A stretch of DNA of 22,223 bases from a virus, in the IMG/VR virus record IMGVR_UViG_3300043568_001868, positions 1-22,223 of that record; one strand, 5' to 3'. This document shows positions 21,916 through 22,223 of this stretch, one piece after another. The position numbers were made by a program, and so were the translations under genes. The notes beneath the pieces were generated by a model. It did not search any database and was not told the DNA's origin. It saw only the letters and a list, made by a program, of their open reading frames with translations. Position 1 is the first letter of the stretch. Each line of letters begins with the position of its first letter.

Positions 21916-22223
21916 ATGGCAATAAAGGTATCAGGAGTTACGATTATTGATGACAATCGTAACTTAGTCAATGCTAACGTAAAAAGCAAACAGCAAGATC
22001 TTGGTAGCATTTCAGGTGTTAACACTGTAAATTTTAATAATGGCGAAACTGTAGTAGCAACCATTACTGGTAATACTACGTTTACTGTTTCTAATCTTAC
22101 GTCTGGCGCAGTAAATACAATTTATTTTATTTTGACCAACCCTGGTGCTGGCGCTATTACTTGGCCTATAGGAACACAATGGGATAAAGGAAATTTGCCG
22201 GTATTATATTCTAGTGGAAAAAC
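21916..22223 (+). CDS. Putative second tail fibre or structural protein, N-terminal 102 residues, partial at right edge
   Basis: The frame is open from the ATG at 21916 through the window end with no stop. The N-terminus MAIKVSGVTIIDDNRNLVNA is a phrase I recall from the start of many T4-like marine phage fibre and structural proteins. It is followed by a beta-rich region with TVNFNNGETVVATITGNTTF, TSGAVNTIYFILTNPGAGAI and WPIGTQWDKG. The latter part resembles a repeated fibre or phage head/tail adhesin module in which a noise-like signal domain precedes a receptor-binding C-terminus. The strong Shine-Dalgarno and position after the S74 fibre fit a fibre cluster. The C-terminus is outside the window, so its end domain is unknown. 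Confidence 0.6.
   Translation, partial: MAIKVSGVTIIDDNRNLVNANVKSKQQDLGSISGVNTVNFNNGETVVATITGNTTFTVSNLTSGAVNTIYFILTNPGAGAITWPIGTQWDKGNLPVLYSSGK

Overview
The window is part of the structural module of a T4-like contractile-tailed bacteriophage (myovirus). The DNA is visibly AT-rich and densely coding. Genes abut or overlap by 1 to 4 bases, the longest gap is about 70 bases, and there is no tRNA, integrase, IS element or CRISPR. Several intergenic gaps hold the exact T4-type late promoter core TATAAATA. The protein set (short gp26 with two CxxC pairs, a very short gp51, a gp5 spike without lysozyme, a DUF4815 giant protein, S74-chaperoned fibres) resembles marine T4-like phages such as those of cyanobacteria and SAR11. 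The host cannot be read from this sequence.

Layout. Positions 1-3715 are on the minus strand. In the direction of transcription they are: gp4-like head-completion nuclease, a conserved protein in the gp2 position, gp54-like tail-tube initiator, gp26-like hub protein, a tiny gp51-like protein whose reading frame is disturbed, and the start of a long coiled-coil protein (probably tail or tape measure) that runs off the left edge. A 61-bp divergent spacer (3716-3776) holds two late promoters aimed at each other. Positions 3777-22223 are on the plus strand: gp48-like tube cap, gp53-like wedge, gp27-like hub, gp5-like spike, gp25-like and gp6-like wedge proteins, a gp7-position wedge protein, a small virion protein, a gp8-like wedge protein, a 1698-residue DUF4815 protein, a 594-residue partner, a 74-residue coiled-coil protein, an S74-type tail fibre and the start of a second fibre.

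Functionally, gp27, gp5 and gp26/gp51 build the baseplate hub and membrane-piercing spike. gp53, gp25, gp6, the gp7-position protein and gp8 build the wedges. gp54 and gp48 cap the hub and start the tube. gp4 finishes the head before tail joining. The right-hand genes build the baseplate periphery and receptor-contacting fibres. Compared with T4 (from memory), hub and wedge genes are mixed in one plus-strand operon, while 54, 26 and 51 lie on the other strand.

The most unusual points are: a frame break at a (TC)4 repeat at the start of the gp51-like gene; late promoters placed exactly 6 nt before start codons, which predicts leaderless late mRNAs; two late promoters facing each other; an 18-residue, six-copy repeat at the end of the gp7-position protein; and a C-terminal extension of the DUF4815 protein with three roughly 51-residue Cys-pair repeats plus two EF-hand/dockerin-like loops.
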